Shown here in pieces: positions 16,991 to 27,229 of a stretch of 64,000 nucleotides of DNA. The notes below the pieces were generated by a model that was not told where the DNA came from, did no database searches, and worked only from the letters and a program-made list of their open reading frames with translations. How positions within the stretch are numbered: position 1 is the stretch's first letter; the number at the start of each line of letters is the position of its first letter. Source of the DNA: an uncultured Bacilli bacterium (lineage in GTDB: Bacteria; Bacillota_I; Bacilli_A; RF39; UBA660); the NCBI GenBank assembly GCA_934162445.1, contig CAKPIT010000004.1, positions 28,784 to 92,783 of the forward strand, given 5' to 3'. The translations under genes were made by a program, and so were the position numbers.

Positions 16991-18252
16991 CTTCTCTTAT
17001 AACCTCTTTTATAATTTCTTGAAAGGAGACTTCCTTCTAGTTGCTTATAGGTTTCAAGAGCGACTCCTACTACAATTAGTAAACTAGTTCCACCAATACT
17101 GACACTAGTTGGTAAACTAGTCATATTTGAAAAAATAATTGGTAGAGCAACAATTATTGCTAAGAATACTGATCCTAAGCAAGTAATTCTTGTTAATATT
17201 TTAGATAAATAATTTTTTGTTTCCTCACCGGGTCTAATTCCCGGAATGTAACCACCATTTTCTTGTAAATTTTTAGCAAATTCATCTGGTTTAAATGTCA
17301 TATAAGTATAGACAAAACCAAATAGGAAAATGAAGATTACGTAAATTATAAAGCCTACAGGAGTACGATAATTTAAGTAATTTTGAACAAATAAAGTTAC
17401 GCCTTCTTTGTTTACAAGTCCTGCTATAATAGTTGGAATAGCCATTAAACTTGAAGCAAAAATTACGGGAACAACTCCTGCTGTATTTACCTTGATTGGT
17501 ACATAAGATGCAGCTTCTTTACCGAAAGTTGTTGACTTATTAGCATATTGAATAGGTACTTTACGTTCTGCTAATTGAACGAACACAACGCCAATTATAA
17601 TAACAAAATAAATTAGGACAAATAAGATGAATTTAGTAATACCTAAAGCTGTAGCTTGTAAGGTACCATTTAGGGATACTAAATTTGTAAATGCATCTAT
17701 GAACATTTGTGGTAAGGTAGCAATGATTCCAGCCATAATGATTAGACTTAAACCATTTCCTAAACCTTTTTGAGTTATTTGATCGCCTAGCCATAATAAG
17801 AAGGCAGTACCAGCGGTTAAAATAACTGATATATACAAATAATCACCAGCAGTAGCCGTTTTTCCTAAAAACATGAAGGAAAAGGCATAGCCTTGAATGA
17901 AACCAATTAAAATTCCCATATATCTCGAAATTGTATTGATTTTTTGTTGTCCTGTATGTCCTTGTTTTCTTAATTCTTGAAAGTAAGGAACGATTTCTCC
18001 TAATAGTTGCATAATAATGGTAGCCGTAATATAAGGCATGACTCCTAAAGCAAATATAGAGAAATTTTGTAGGGCACCACCGCCCATAGTATTAACTAAT
18101 TCTAGGAATCCTAAATTATTAGTTATACTCTTAGTTCCCGGTACTTGAATAGTAGTACCGATTATAAATATTGCTAAAGCAAAAGCTGTAAATCCTAATC
18201 TTTTTAATAAGTCTTTATTAGTAGGCTTAAATAATTGCTTCATTAGAGGCAT
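16987..18252 (-). CDS. secY: Protein translocase subunit SecY
   Basis: A 421-residue, ten-helix channel protein of the Sec translocon. The N-terminal helix is LGFTAFALAIFIIGTTIQVPG. The plug and lateral-gate regions are normal, and the C-terminal loop YMTFKPDEFAKNLQENGGYI before helices 9-10 is characteristic. GAGGTG lies seven bases before the ATG at 18252. It overlaps neither rplO nor adk by more than four bases. SecE is encoded at 50837-51085 in this window. Confidence 0.97.
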   Translation of the reverse strand: MPLMKQLFKPTNKDLLKRLGFTAFALAIFIIGTTIQVPGTKSITNNLGFLELVNTMGGGALQNFSIFALGVMPYITATIIMQLLGEIVPYFQELRKQGHTGQQKINTISRYMGILIGFIQGYAFSFMFLGKTATAGDYLYISVILTAGTAFLLWLGDQITQKGLGNGLSLIIMAGIIATLPQMFIDAFTNLVSLNGTLQATALGITKFILFVLIYFVIIIGVVFVQLAERKVPIQYANKSTTFGKEAASYVPIKVNTAGVVPVIFASSLMAIPTIIAGLVNKEGVTLFVQNYLNYRTPVGFIIYVIFIFLFGFVYTYMTFKPDEFAKNLQENGGYIPGIRPGEETKNYLSKILTRITCLGSVFLAIIVALPIIFSNMTSLPTSVSIGGTSLLIVVGVALETYKQLEGSLLSRNYKRGYKRR

Positions 18253-18253
18253 C

Positions 18254-18697
18254 TTAAATCACCTCAGCTTTACTTCCTGATTCTTTTATTTTTTCTAGGG
18301 CACTCTCAGAGAATTTATTTGCCTCGATAGTTAATTTCTTCTCTAAGGTTCCATTTCCTAATACTTTAACACCATCAAGTTGTTTTTTAATGATGCCTTT
18401 TTCTTTTAATAGTGCTGGAGTTACTACTGTACCATTTTCAAATACATTTAAATCTCCAACATTGATAGTTGCATATCTAACTTTGAATATATGATTACTA
18501 AATCCTCTTTTAGGTAAGCGTCTATATAATGGTAATTGTCCACCTTCAAATACGGGATTGATGCTTCCACCACTACGCGCTTTTTGTCCTTTTTGTCCAC
18601 GACCAGATGTTTTACCTAAACCTGATCCACTACCACGTCCAACGATTTTTTTACGATGAGTGGCACCAACATTTTTTTCTAATTCATGTAACTTCAT
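18254..18697 (-). CDS. rplO: 50S ribosomal protein L15
   Basis: A 147-residue L15 with the glycine-rich, basic N-terminal extension ([20 protein letters not shown]) that threads into 23S rRNA. Its ATG overlaps the TAA of rpsE (TAATG). In Bacillus, rpmD (L30) stands between rpsE and rplO; here there is no space for it. Confidence 0.97.
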   Translation of the reverse strand: MKLHELEKNVGATHRKKIVGRGSGSGLGKTSGRGQKGQKARSGGSINPVFEGGQLPLYRRLPKRGFSNHIFKVRYATINVGDLNVFENGTVVTPALLKEKGIIKKQLDGVKVLGNGTLEKKLTIEANKFSESALEKIKESGSKAEVI

Positions 18698-19206
18698 TAT
18701 CCTAAAATCTCCTCTTTAGTTTTGCCACGAAGTTTTGCTACTTCATCTAGTGTTTTAATACTTTTAAGACCTTCAATAGTAGCATTAGCCATATTTAATT
18801 TAGTTCTAGCTCCTAGTGATTTTGAAACAACATCACGAACTCCTGCTAAATCTAAAACAGCTCTTACACTACCTCCAGCGATAACTCCAGTACCTTCTTT
18901 AGCTGGACGAAGCATTACTTTAGCAGCTCCTGCTACACCAGTAACTTCATGTGCAATAGTTCTTCCATCTATTAATTCTACAGTAATCATATTCTTATTA
19001 GCATCTTGAATTGCTTTTTTTATAGCATCTGGTACTTCGAAAGCTTTACCAGTACCAATACCAACATGTCCTTTACGATCTCCAACGACAACAACTGCTG
19101 AAAAACGACGTTGGCGTCCACCTTTAGTAACTTTAACGACACTTTTTAGTTGAACAACTAGTTCTTCAAATTGTTTTTCTTTGGAATCGGTTGTTTGTTT
19201 TTGCAT
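18697..19206 (-). CDS. rpsE: 30S ribosomal protein S5
   Basis: A 169-residue S5. It has the RNA-binding N-terminal domain ([21 protein letters not shown]) and the C-terminal domain with [16 protein letters not shown]. It is joined to rplO by a one-base stop/start overlap. Confidence 0.97.
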   Translation of the reverse strand: MQKQTTDSKEKQFEELVVQLKSVVKVTKGGRQRRFSAVVVVGDRKGHVGIGTGKAFEVPDAIKKAIQDANKNMITVELIDGRTIAHEVTGVAGAAKVMLRPAKEGTGVIAGGSVRAVLDLAGVRDVVSKSLGARTKLNMANATIEGLKSIKTLDEVAKLRGKTKEEILG

Positions 19207-19217
19207 TTTTACCCTCC

Positions 19218-19580
19218 TTAGAACTCTAGTCCATTTTCACGTGCAGCATCTGCAACTGCTTTAACACGTCCATGATAAAGATATCCACCTCTATCAAATA
19301 CTACTTTTGTTATTCCAGCTTTCTTACATTTCTCAGCAATACTTGCTCCAACTTTGGTAGCCGCTTCAACATTAGATTTGTTTTCTAATTTTAAATCTTT
19401 ATCAAGTGAAGAAGCAGATACTAAAGTAGTGTTAGATTCATCATCAATTACTTGAACATAAATTGCTGTATTTGATCTAAATACATTTAGTCTTGGAACA
19501 GCACTAGTTCCACTTAAATGGGTTCTAATTCTAGCATGACGAACTTCACGCATACTATTTCTTGATTTTTTATTAACCAT
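19218..19580 (-). CDS. rplR: 50S ribosomal protein L18
   Basis: A 120-residue L18, the 5S rRNA-binding protein, with [20 protein letters not shown] near the N-terminus and [20 protein letters not shown] at the C-terminus. It sits in the conserved position between rplF and rpsE. Confidence 0.97.
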   Translation of the reverse strand: MVNKKSRNSMREVRHARIRTHLSGTSAVPRLNVFRSNTAIYVQVIDDESNTTLVSASSLDKDLKLENKSNVEAATKVGASIAEKCKKAGITKVVFDRGGYLYHGRVKAVADAARENGLEF

Positions 19581-19601
19581 AACTTTTCTCCTTCCTACTT
19601 A

Positions 19602-20132
19602 TTAAGCAGCTTTCTTTCCTTCTTTACGTCTAATATGTTCATCTTTATAACGAATTCCTTTACCTTTATATGGTTCAGGACGACGTACTTTACGAACGTT
19701 AGCAGCAAATTCTCCTACTAACACTTTATCAATACCTTTAATTGTTATTTCAGTATTGCTTGGAGATTCTACACTAAGCCCTTCTGGGATAGTCATTTCA
19801 ACAGGATGTGAATATCCAGCATTAATTACTAATGTGTTTCCTTTAAGTGTGAAACGATATCCAACACCAACGATTTCTAAGCCTTTCTCATATCCCTTTG
19901 TAACACCTTCAATCATATTATGAAGAAGTGCATTCATTGTTCCATGCATTGCTTTTACTGCATCGCTTTTTCTTGTTAAAGTAATTTCATTACCAACAAT
20001 CTCCATACTAATACCATTTAACATTACTTGGCTCAAGCTTCCCTTTGGGCCAGTTACTGTTACTATATTATCTTGTTCAGTGACAGTTACTCCTTCGGGA
20101 ACTTCAATTTTACGATTTCCAATACGGCTCAT
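19602..20132 (-). CDS. rplF: 50S ribosomal protein L6
   Basis: A 176-residue L6 starting MSRIGNRKIEVPEGV, with the two tandem L6 folds and the C-terminal motif RRPEPYKGKGIRYKDEHIRR that binds 23S rRNA near the sarcin-ricin loop. It lies between rpsH and rplR. Confidence 0.97.
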   Translation of the reverse strand: MSRIGNRKIEVPEGVTVTEQDNIVTVTGPKGSLSQVMLNGISMEIVGNEITLTRKSDAVKAMHGTMNALLHNMIEGVTKGYEKGLEIVGVGYRFTLKGNTLVINAGYSHPVEMTIPEGLSVESPSNTEITIKGIDKVLVGEFAANVRKVRRPEPYKGKGIRYKDEHIRRKEGKKAA

Positions 20133-20148
20133 TCTCTACACCTCCTTG

Positions 20149-20550
20149 TTACCAAATGTAGGCTAAAACTTCGCCACCAATATTTTGTTTTCTTGCTTCT
20201 TTATCAGTCATAATTCCTTTAGAAGTAGAAATAATTGCAATACCTAAGCCATTTAATACTCTTGGTATTTCTGTATTCTTAGCATATACTCTAAGACCCG
20301 GTTTTGAAATTCTTTTTAGTCCTTGAATAACTCTTTCTTTATTTTCACCATATTTTAATGTTAGAACAATTGTACCTTGAGTATCATTTTTTTCTAACTT
20401 ATAATCTTTGATAAATCCTTCTTCTTTTAAGATTCTAGCTATTTCTAACTTTAACTTAGATGAAGGTATTTCTACTCTTTCATAACGCATTGCATTAGCA
20501 TTACGAATACGAGTTAACATATCTGCGATTGTATCTGTAACAACAGCCAT
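20149..20550 (-). CDS. rpsH: 30S ribosomal protein S8
   Basis: A 133-residue S8 starting with [14 protein letters not shown] and ending with the family motif [20 protein letters not shown]. It is a primary 16S rRNA binder. It follows rpsN. Confidence 0.97.
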   Translation of the reverse strand: MAVVTDTIADMLTRIRNANAMRYERVEIPSSKLKLEIARILKEEGFIKDYKLEKNDTQGTIVLTLKYGENKERVIQGLKRISKPGLRVYAKNTEIPRVLNGLGIAIISTSKGIMTDKEARKQNIGGEVLAYIW

Positions 20551-20567
20551 TTTATTTTCCTCCTTTT

Positions 20568-20753
20568 CTACCAGCTTGACTTTTTAACGCCCGGTATTTG
20601 TCCTTTATAAGCCAATTCACGGAAGCATATACGGCAGATTCCAAATTTGCTCATAACAGCATGTGGTCTACCACAACGTGAACAACGTGTATATTCACGA
20701 ACTTTAAACTTTGGCTTTCTACTTTGTTTTACTTTTATACTTTTTCTTGCCAT
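20568..20753 (-). CDS. rpsN: 30S ribosomal protein S14, zinc type
   Basis: A 61-residue short S14 with the CxxC...CxxC zinc ribbon ([20 protein letters not shown]). This is the zinc-binding form usual in Gram-positive bacteria; the longer zinc-free paralogue is not in this window. It stands between rplE and rpsH. Confidence 0.97.
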   Translation of the reverse strand: MARKSIKVKQSRKPKFKVREYTRCSRCGRPHAVMSKFGICRICFRELAYKGQIPGVKKSSW

Positions 20754-20765
20754 CTTTACCCTCCA

Positions 20766-21314
20766 TTACTTTCTAAAAGGAATTCCAAGACCTTTTAATA
20801 AATCGTATGCTTCTTCATTAGTTTTAGCAGTAGTAACGAATACAATATCCATACCACGTACTTTAACTATTTCATCATAGTTAATTTCACTAAAGATTAA
20901 TTGTTCTTTAATACCTAATGTATAATTTCCACGACCATCAAAAGATTTAGGATTAACTCCTCTAAAATCACGAACTTGTGGAAGTGAGATAGAAATTAAT
21001 TTGTCAACAAAGTTATACATATTACCAGCTCTTAGCGTTACCTTACATCCAATCTTTTGTCCTTCTCTGATTTTGAAGCCAGCGATTGATTTTTTAGCTT
21101 TAGTAACAACAGGTTTTTGTCCTGAAATTTTTTCAAGATCACTTAAAGCAGCATCTAGAAGTTTTGAATTACTAACGCCATCTCCTACTCCCATATTGAT
21201 TACTACTTTGTCTAATTTTGGTACTTCCATAATAGATTTATAATTATATTTTTCCATTAACATTGGAACTACTTCATTTAGATATTTATCTTTTAAACGT
21301 AAGTTTTCTTTCAT
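20766..21314 (-). CDS. rplE: 50S ribosomal protein L5
   Basis: A 182-residue L5, which binds 5S rRNA and the tRNA T-loop, with the family segment [13 protein letters not shown] near residue 30 and [18 protein letters not shown] near 115. It is 19 bases after rplX. Confidence 0.97.
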   Translation of the reverse strand: MKENLRLKDKYLNEVVPMLMEKYNYKSIMEVPKLDKVVINMGVGDGVSNSKLLDAALSDLEKISGQKPVVTKAKKSIAGFKIREGQKIGCKVTLRAGNMYNFVDKLISISLPQVRDFRGVNPKSFDGRGNYTLGIKEQLIFSEINYDEIVKVRGMDIVFVTTAKTNEEAYDLLKGLGIPFRK

Positions 21315-21333
21315 TACTTTTTACCTCCTTCCA

Positions 21334-21642
21334 CTAGTCTAGTACTTCTTTTGATTTAGTACTGATTCTAACTTTTTTACCATTCTTGTCAGTTGTATGA
21401 GCAATTCTTGTACCTTTTTTAGTTTTAGGATCAACAATCATTACGTTAGAAGCATCAATTGGGGCTTCTATTTCCATAATACCGCCTGCATTGTTACCAT
21501 TTGGTTTTTGATGTTTTTTTACAATATGTACACCTTCAACGATAACTTTATTTTCAGCTTTTAATGTCTTAATGATTTTTCCTTCTTTATTTTTATCAGA
21601 ACCGGCTTTTACAACTACTTTATCTCCAACTTTTAACTTCAT
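21334..21642 (-). CDS. rplX: 50S ribosomal protein L24
   Basis: A 102-residue L24 with the N-terminal KOW motif KVGDKVVVKAGSDKNKEGKI, an assembly-initiating large-subunit protein. It follows rplN in the canonical order. Confidence 0.97.
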   Translation of the reverse strand: MKLKVGDKVVVKAGSDKNKEGKIIKTLKAENKVIVEGVHIVKKHQKPNGNNAGGIMEIEAPIDASNVMIVDPKTKKGTRIAHTTDKNGKKVRISTKSKEVLD

Positions 21643-21654
21643 AATTCATCCTCC

Positions 21655-22023
21655 TTATAGTACTTCTTTCGCAAGAGATACTATTTTCATATAATCTTTA
21701 TCACGAAGTTCACGTGCTACTGGTCCAAAGACACGAGTTCCAATTGGGCTCTTATCTTCTCTTATAATAACACAAGCATTGTCATCAAACTTAATATAAC
21801 TACCATCTTCACGGCGAACGCCTTGTTTACTTCTAACGATAACAGCTTTTACTACTTTACCTTTAGGCATACTTGAATTTGGAATAGCATTTTTAACAGT
21901 TCCAACAACAACGTCTCCAATGTTTCCAGTTTTAACATGACTTCCACCTAGGACTCTAATTACTAATAATTCACGAGCACCTGTGTTGTCTGCAACTTTT
22001 AATCTACTTTCTTGTTGTAACAT
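21655..22023 (-). CDS. rplN: 50S ribosomal protein L14
   Basis: A 122-residue L14 starting [19 protein letters not shown], typical in length and sequence, and carrying [19 protein letters not shown] at the C-terminus. It contacts the small subunit at an intersubunit bridge. Confidence 0.97.
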   Translation of the reverse strand: MLQQESRLKVADNTGARELLVIRVLGGSHVKTGNIGDVVVGTVKNAIPNSSMPKGKVVKAVIVRSKQGVRREDGSYIKFDDNACVIIREDKSPIGTRVFGPVARELRDKDYMKIVSLAKEVL

Positions 22024-22047
22024 AGATTATCCTCCTTTACTTAAGAG

Positions 22048-22308
22048 TTATAGAATAACTGCTTCTTTTACGATTTCTTTTAAGTAGAAATGTTTAGTTT
22101 TAGAAATTGGTTTTGTTTCCACAATTCTTACTAAATCTCCTACTTTTGCTTTATTTGTTTCGTCATGAACACTATATTTTTTAGATGATTTTACTCTCTT
22201 ATGATATAGTGGATGCATTTTGTGAGTTTCAACTAAAACGGTTATTGTTTTGTTGTTTTTAGCACTTACTACTTTACCAACTAATTCATGTGTATTTTTA
22301 TTTTCCAT
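22048..22308 (-). CDS. rpsQ: 30S ribosomal protein S17
   Basis: An 86-residue OB-fold protein binding 16S rRNA, with [17 protein letters not shown] at the N-terminus and [19 protein letters not shown] further on. I use the ATG at 22308 because it is preceded by AGGAGGTTATTT; the longer frame reads back into rpmC. Confidence 0.96.
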   Translation of the reverse strand: MENKNTHELVGKVVSAKNNKTITVLVETHKMHPLYHKRVKSSKKYSVHDETNKAKVGDLVRIVETKPISKTKHFYLKEIVKEAVIL

Positions 22309-22318
22309 AAATAACCTC

Positions 22319-22522
22319 CTAATCAACCTTCGCTTCATTTTCACGTTCTTTTAAAACGGTTTTAAATCTTGCAATGGTGTGTCTTAATTCTCTAATACGT
22401 GAAGGTTTTTCTAGGGTTCCTGTAGCTTGACTAAATTTAAGATTGAATAATTCTTCTTTTGATTCTTTTAATTTAGTATTTATCTCTTCATTAGATAATT
22501 CTCTTATTTCTTTAACCTTCAT
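22319..22522 (-). CDS. rpmC: 50S ribosomal protein L29
   Basis: A 67-residue L29 ([18 protein letters not shown]), two helices at the tunnel exit. The start at 22522 lies 11 bases inside the end of rplP, with GGTGG as ribosome binding site within the rplP codons, so the two are coupled. Upstream in-frame codons have no ribosome binding site. Confidence 0.96.
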   Translation of the reverse strand: MKVKEIRELSNEEINTKLKESKEELFNLKFSQATGTLEKPSRIRELRHTIARFKTVLKERENEAKVD

Positions 22523-22943
22523 TCTTAACACCACCTTCTTCTTTTTTTACAAACTTACAAGTGATTGGTAATTTATGACTTGCTAGACGAAGAGCTTCTC
22601 TTGCAACTGCCTCAGATACACCGGCTACTTCAAACATGATTTTGCCTTCTTTTACAACTGCTACCCATTCTTCAACATTTCCTTTACCTTTACCTTGACG
22701 AGTTCCAATGGCTTTTTTAGTTAATGGCATGTGTGGGAAGATATTGATCCATACTTTTCCACCACGTTTCATATAACGAGTCATTGCAATACGAGCAGCT
22801 TCGATTTGATTGTTTGTTATCCAAGCTCCTTCTTTGGCTTGTAAGCCATATTCTCCAAAATGTAGTTCACGGTTACCTCTTGATTTGCCTTCGTAAGGTA
22901 ATCTGTGTACACGACGATATTTTGTTCTTGATGGAATTAACAT
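22512..22943 (-). CDS. rplP: 50S ribosomal protein L16
   Basis: A 143-residue L16 starting [20 protein letters not shown], a protein near the A-site tRNA, with the typical [20 protein letters not shown]. It ends in a slightly extended acidic tail ([11 protein letters not shown]) whose codons host the ribosome binding site of rpmC. Confidence 0.97.
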   Translation of the reverse strand: MLIPSRTKYRRVHRLPYEGKSRGNRELHFGEYGLQAKEGAWITNNQIEAARIAMTRYMKRGGKVWINIFPHMPLTKKAIGTRQGKGKGNVEEWVAVVKEGKIMFEVAGVSEAVAREALRLASHKLPITCKFVKKEEGGVKNEG

Positions 22944-22944
22944 C

Positions 22945-23598
22945 TTAATTACCTCCTTTAGCCTTTTTAGATTTTAGAACTTCTCCTTTATAAATCCATA
23001 CTTTAACACCAATTTTTCCGAATGTAGTATCGGCTTCACTTGTAGCATAATCAACATCTGCTCTTAAAGTATGTAGAGGGATTGTTCCTTCGGTATAACC
23101 TTCACTACGAGCCATATCAGCACCACCTAAACGGCCTGATACTTTTGTTTTAATTCCTTTAGCTCCTGCTTTCATTGCATTTCTAATAGCACGTTTTTGA
23201 GCCATTCTGAATGATGCTCTATTAGTTATTTGATTTGCAATGGAATCAGCAACAAGCTGTGCATTAAGATCAGCTTTTTTAATATCAACGATTGAAATTC
23301 CTATATTTTCACCAACAGCTTTTGAAAGACGTTCTCTTAATTTAGTAATTTCTTCACCACCGCGACCAATGATAACGCCCGGTTTTGAAGTGTGAATTGA
23401 GATTTCACATTTTTTAGGAGTTCTTTCAATTTCTACTTTGGCAATTCCAGCATTTTTTAAATTTTCAGCAATGTATTTTCTTATTTTAATGTCGTTTGTT
23501 AAAGTTTTAGAAAAACTTTCTTTTCCAGCATACCATTTTGCTTCCCAATCTTTATTAATGCCAAGTCTTAGCCCTGTTGGATTAACTTTTTGTCCCAT
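22945..23598 (-). CDS. rpsC: 30S ribosomal protein S3
   Basis: A 217-residue S3 starting [18 protein letters not shown], with the KH domain GXXG loop ([10 protein letters not shown] near residue 75) and the C-terminal domain containing [13 protein letters not shown]. It lines the mRNA entry channel. It follows rplV. Confidence 0.97.
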   Translation of the reverse strand: MGQKVNPTGLRLGINKDWEAKWYAGKESFSKTLTNDIKIRKYIAENLKNAGIAKVEIERTPKKCEISIHTSKPGVIIGRGGEEITKLRERLSKAVGENIGISIVDIKKADLNAQLVADSIANQITNRASFRMAQKRAIRNAMKAGAKGIKTKVSGRLGGADMARSEGYTEGTIPLHTLRADVDYATSEADTTFGKIGVKVWIYKGEVLKSKKAKGGN

Positions 23599-23614
23599 TA
23601 ATAGTTCCTCCTCA

Positions 23615-23947
23615 TTATTTTGTAGCCACTGTTATTACAATGTGACTTGTTCTTTTATCTTTATGTCCAATGCGACCACGTGAATCGAATAATACTCTTT
23701 TCATAACTGGGCCTGCATCAACACGTGCTTCTTTTACATATAAATCTTCAGCCTTTTGATTATTGTTGTTAACTGCGTTTGCAATTGCAGAATTTAAGAC
23801 TTTTCTTGTCATTACGGCTGCTTTTTTATTAGTGTTTCCTAAAATTGCTAGTGCTTCACTTACTTTTTTACCACGAATAGTAGAAACTACTAGACGAGCT
23901 TTAATAGGTGAAATTCTTTGCATTTTAGCAATTGCTTTTGCTTCCAT
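23615..23947 (-). CDS. rplV: 50S ribosomal protein L22
   Basis: A 110-residue L22 whose beta-hairpin narrows the exit tunnel. The start [17 protein letters not shown] and the C-terminal motif [15 protein letters not shown] are conserved. It lies between rpsS and rpsC. Confidence 0.97.
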   Translation of the reverse strand: MEAKAIAKMQRISPIKARLVVSTIRGKKVSEALAILGNTNKKAAVMTRKVLNSAIANAVNNNNQKAEDLYVKEARVDAGPVMKRVLFDSRGRIGHKDKRTSHIVITVATK

Positions 23948-23966
23948 ATTTTATCCTCCTAGTCTC

Positions 23967-24236
23967 TTACTTTTTCTTATCAGAGCCATGTCCACCATTT
24001 TTACGAGTTAAGGCAAATTCACCTAATTTGTGGCCAACCATATCTTCAGTAACATAAACAGGGATAAATTCCTTGCCATTATGTACTGCAAATGTGTGTC
24101 CAACAAAGTCAGGGAAAATGGTAGAGCGACGTGACCAAGTTTTAATTACTTCTTTTTTACCTGATTTATTTAATTCTTGAACTTTTTTTAATAAACGATC
24201 AAAAACATAAGGTCCTTTTTTTAAACTTCTAGCCAT
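23967..24236 (-). CDS. rpsS: 30S ribosomal protein S19
   Basis: An 89-residue S19 starting [18 protein letters not shown], with [18 protein letters not shown] and [10 protein letters not shown] as expected. It is a small-subunit head protein. It follows rplB by nine bases. Confidence 0.97.
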   Translation of the reverse strand: MARSLKKGPYVFDRLLKKVQELNKSGKKEVIKTWSRRSTIFPDFVGHTFAVHNGKEFIPVYVTEDMVGHKLGEFALTRKNGGHGSDKKK

Positions 24237-24245
24237 ATTATCCTC

Positions 24246-25076
24246 CTATTTACTATTACGACGACGAACAATGAACTTGTCAGTCTGTTTATTATTTCTT
24301 GTTTTATATCCAAGAGCAGGTTTACCCCAAGGAGTAAGTGGTGCTTTGCGTCCAACTGGAGCACGTCCTTCACCACCACCATGTGGATGGTCATTAGGGT
24401 TCATAACAGAACCACGAACAGTTGGGCGAATTCCCATATGACGTTTACGTCCTGCTTTTCCTAATTTAACTAGTGATGAATCTTCGTTACCAACAACACC
24501 AACTGTTGCCATACAAGTTCCTAACACTTTTCTTTGTTCTCCACTTGATAATCTAATCATTACATATTTTCCTTCACGGCCAAGAATTTGAGCACTACTT
24601 CCAGCACTTCTTGCTAAAGCTCCTCCTTTTCCCGGTCTTAGTTCAATATTGTGAATAACAGTACCAACTGGAATATTCATAATTGGTAGGGCATTACCTA
24701 CTTTAATATCAGCATTTTCGCCTGATTCAATTTTATCACCAACTTTTAAGCCTTTAGGAGCGATAATATATCTTTTTTCTCCATCTACATAATTGATTAA
24801 GGCAATGTTAGCACTTCTATTTGGATCATATTCAATACTTGCTACTGTTCCAGGAATATCATGTTTATCTCTTTTGAAATCAATAATACGATATTTACGT
24901 TTTACACCGCCACCTTGATGACGAACGGTTATTTTACCTTGGTTATTACGTCCTGAATTTTTCTTAACAGTTTTAGTTAAACTTTTTTCAGGAGCTTGTT
25001 TAGTAATTGTTTCATTAACTAAGGTACTCATTCCTCTTCTTCCTGGTGTAGTAGGTTTATAATTTCTTATTGCCAT
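24246..25076 (-). CDS. rplB: 50S ribosomal protein L2
   Basis: A 276-residue L2, needed for subunit association and peptidyl transfer. The C-terminal signature [20 protein letters not shown] contains the conserved His of the family. It lies between rplW and rpsS. Confidence 0.97.
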   Translation of the reverse strand: MAIRNYKPTTPGRRGMSTLVNETITKQAPEKSLTKTVKKNSGRNNQGKITVRHQGGGVKRKYRIIDFKRDKHDIPGTVASIEYDPNRSANIALINYVDGEKRYIIAPKGLKVGDKIESGENADIKVGNALPIMNIPVGTVIHNIELRPGKGGALARSAGSSAQILGREGKYVMIRLSSGEQRKVLGTCMATVGVVGNEDSSLVKLGKAGRKRHMGIRPTVRGSVMNPNDHPHGGGEGRAPVGRKAPLTPWGKPALGYKTRNNKQTDKFIVRRRNSK

Positions 25077-25091
25077 ATTTTTTTCCTCCTT

Positions 25092-25373
25092 CTAACCAAG
25101 ATTTATTTGTTCACCATCTACTAAAGTTACAATAGCCTTTTTGGTTCTATTTGTAAGTCCAGCATAGCGACCAACTCTTCTTTTTTTAGGTTTTACATTT
25201 AATGTTCTTATTTCTTTAACATGTACTTTAAAGATTTTTTCAATAGCTTTTTTAATTTCTGTTTTATTAGCTTTAGAAGAAACTTTAAATACATATTGAT
25301 TATTGTTAGCTAAAGCACTACTTTTTTCAGTAATAACTGGAGCTTTAATTATTTCTAAATATTTAGTATCCAT
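25092..25373 (-). CDS. rplW: 50S ribosomal protein L23
   Basis: A 93-residue L23, which docks trigger factor and SRP at the tunnel exit. IIKAPVITEKSSALANNNQY and KPKKRRVGRYAG are family features. Its ATG overlaps the TAA of rplD by one base. Confidence 0.97.
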   Translation of the reverse strand: MDTKYLEIIKAPVITEKSSALANNNQYVFKVSSKANKTEIKKAIEKIFKVHVKEIRTLNVKPKKRRVGRYAGLTNRTKKAIVTLVDGEQINLG

Positions 25374-25999
25374 TATTTAAGAGCCTCCTCTATATCATTT
25401 AAGGCACTATTTGTGAAAACAGCAACATCAGAATTAACTAGATCTAAAACATTAAGTTCATTACTAGCAATTAGAGCAACATTAGCTAAGTTTCTTGAAG
25501 CTAAAATTACATTTTCACTAAAGTCACTTACAACAAATAATACTTTTTTGCCTTCTGCTTTTATAGTTTTTAATAAAGCTGTCATTTCTTTAGTTTTAGG
25601 AGTGTTAAATTCTAATTCTTCTAAAACAATAATTTCTTTATCGTTAAACTTATGAGCTAAAGCACTTTTTAAAGCTAAACGTCTTTCTTTTTTGTTTTGC
25701 TTTTTATCATAACTTCTTGGTGTAGGGGTTCCATAACGACCTCCGCCTACCCATTGAACAGCTCTAATTGATCCTTGACGAGCATGTCCTGTTCCTTTTT
25801 GTCTCCAAGGTTTACGACCTCCACCACTTACTTCACTACGAGTTTTAGTAGAGTGAGTTCCTTGTCTTAATGATGCTCTTGCTAAAATGATTGCATCATA
25901 TAATACTTTATCATTAGGGGTAATTCCAAAAATTTCTTCATTTAATTTTAATTCTTTAACAGATTCACCTTTAAGGTTTAAAAGTTCTACTTTTTTCAT
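25373..25999 (-). CDS. rplD: 50S ribosomal protein L4
   Basis: A 208-residue L4 with the extended loop that lines the exit tunnel (TRSEVSGGGRKPWRQKGTGH near residue 50). In some bacteria L4 also represses its own operon. The preceding 54-base gap folds into a symmetrical hairpin (26014-26052), which is unusual in this tightly packed operon. Confidence 0.97.
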   Translation of the reverse strand: MKKVELLNLKGESVKELKLNEEIFGITPNDKVLYDAIILARASLRQGTHSTKTRSEVSGGGRKPWRQKGTGHARQGSIRAVQWVGGGRYGTPTPRSYDKKQNKKERRLALKSALAHKFNDKEIIVLEELEFNTPKTKEMTALLKTIKAEGKKVLFVVSDFSENVILASRNLANVALIASNELNVLDLVNSDVAVFTNSALNDIEEALK

Positions 26000-26013
26000 T
26001 TTCTTCCTCCTTT

Positions 26014-26052
26014 CATCACAGGTATTAATAGTTTAATTAATAGGTAGTGATG
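26014..26052 (-). promoter_or_regulatory. Hairpin between rplC and rplD
   Basis: CATCAC pairs with GTGATG, and inside it TTAAT pairs with ATTAA, leaving two short symmetrical internal strands. There is no T-run, so it is not an intrinsic terminator. It ends 15 bases before the rplD start, just ahead of its AAAGGAGG site. It may be a processing or repressor site. Confidence 0.45.
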
Positions 26053-26053
26053 A

Positions 26054-26779
26054 TTATTTTGCTTCATCAGTAGTTATTTCTTCTTTAACTTCTTCTTCAG
26101 TTGAAGCTTCAGTTTCTTGATAAGTAATTAAGTCAGCTGGTGTGTTTTTCTTATCTTGTTTTTTGATAGCTGTTTTGATTACTACTAAACCTTTTTTAGG
26201 TCCCGGTACATTACCCTTAATTAAAATTATGTTGTTTTCTAAATCAACAGCCACTATTTCAAGATTTTGAACAGTAGCAGCAGCATTACCCATTTGTCCC
26301 GGCATCTTCTTGCCTTTTAATACGTGCATTGGTCTCATTGTTCCAAGAGAACCTACTCCACGATGATATTGTGAACCATGTCCCATAGGACCACGGCTTT
26401 GATTGTGACGTTTAATTACACCTTGGAATCCTTTTCCTTTACTGATTCCACTAACATCAACTATTTCGCCAGCTGTAAATACGCTAGCATCTAATACTTG
26501 CCCTAGTGTGTAATTATTAACATCTACGCCTTTTATTTCTCTTAAGAAGCGCTTAGGTTCAGTATTAGCTTTTTTGGTATGACCCATTTTTGGTTTGTTA
26601 CTTCTTTTTTCTTTGATAGTATCATATCCTAATTGGATTGCTTCATATCCATCTGTTTCATTCGTTTTGATTTGAGTGATAACATTTGGTTTTACTTCAA
26701 CAACAGTTACAGGAATTAACTTACCAGTTGTCGTAAATACTTGAGTCATTCCAATTTTTTTACCTAAGATTCCTTTCAT
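26054..26779 (-). CDS. rplC: 50S ribosomal protein L3 with acidic tail
   Basis: A 241-residue L3 (about 210 in most bacteria). The core is standard: [15 protein letters not shown] at the start and the central loop [20 protein letters not shown] reaching toward the peptidyl transferase centre. About 30 extra C-terminal residues are strongly acidic ([14 protein letters not shown]). The tail is unlike the basic body and probably lies on the ribosome surface. It is the second gene of the operon after rpsJ. Confidence 0.96.
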   Translation of the reverse strand: MKGILGKKIGMTQVFTTTGKLIPVTVVEVKPNVITQIKTNETDGYEAIQLGYDTIKEKRSNKPKMGHTKKANTEPKRFLREIKGVDVNNYTLGQVLDASVFTAGEIVDVSGISKGKGFQGVIKRHNQSRGPMGHGSQYHRGVGSLGTMRPMHVLKGKKMPGQMGNAAATVQNLEIVAVDLENNIILIKGNVPGPKKGLVVIKTAIKKQDKKNTPADLITYQETEASTEEEVKEEITTDEAK

Positions 26780-26793
26780 ATTTTTCCTCCTAA

Positions 26794-27105
26794 TTAAATT
26801 GTTTTGATTTTGATATCAACACCACTTGGTAAATCTAAACGTGCTAGTGCATCGATTGTATCCTTACTTGGGTTTTTAATATCAATAAGTCTTTTGTGTG
26901 TACGCATTTCAAATTGTTCACGACTATCTTTGTATTTGTGAACAGCTCTTAAAATTGTAAACTTTTCAACTTCAGTTGGTAGTGGTACTGGACCAATGAT
27001 AGTTCCACCACTTCTTTTAACAGTTTCAACGATTTTAGTTACTGCTTTATCAAGTACGCGATGATCATATGCTTTCAATTTGATACGAATCTTTTGTGTT
27101 GACAT
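26794..27105 (-). CDS. rpsJ: 30S ribosomal protein S10
   Basis: A 103-residue S10 ([19 protein letters not shown]), which is also the NusG/NusB-binding protein. It is the first gene of the superoperon. The ATG at 27105 follows AGGGAGGAAAA. The longer open frame upstream is the 5' leader, not protein, because S10 always begins at this point. Confidence 0.97.
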   Translation of the reverse strand: MSTQKIRIKLKAYDHRVLDKAVTKIVETVKRSGGTIIGPVPLPTEVEKFTILRAVHKYKDSREQFEMRTHKRLIDIKNPSKDTIDALARLDLPSGVDIKIKTI

Positions 27106-27224
27106 TATGTTTTCCTCCCTTCGCCTATATCTAGTATAGACTTGCTCCGTGTGAATAACCCGATAACTGGTTAACAACTTAACCCGGTGTATCGACAACC
27201 TCCCACATCTAAGCAGTCACACAC
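27106..27224 (-). promoter_or_regulatory. Structured 5' leader of the S10 operon
   Basis: About 118 bases separate the promoter from rpsJ. They can form a two-part hairpin (CGATA pairing with TATCG outside GGTTAA with TTAACC, 27161-27194) and a second hairpin (CTATA/TATAG, 27125-27139) near the start codon. Conserved-looking motifs GTGGGAGGTTG and CACACGGAGC are present. Leaders that sense ribosomal proteins commonly precede this operon; which protein would bind here is unknown. Confidence 0.55.
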
Positions 27225-27229
27225 AGTAC

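Noticed and set aside
27106..27198. N-terminal extension of the S10 frame
   Set aside because: The extra 31 residues read through the structured leader; S10 family proteins begin at the ATG at 27105, which has a proper site.
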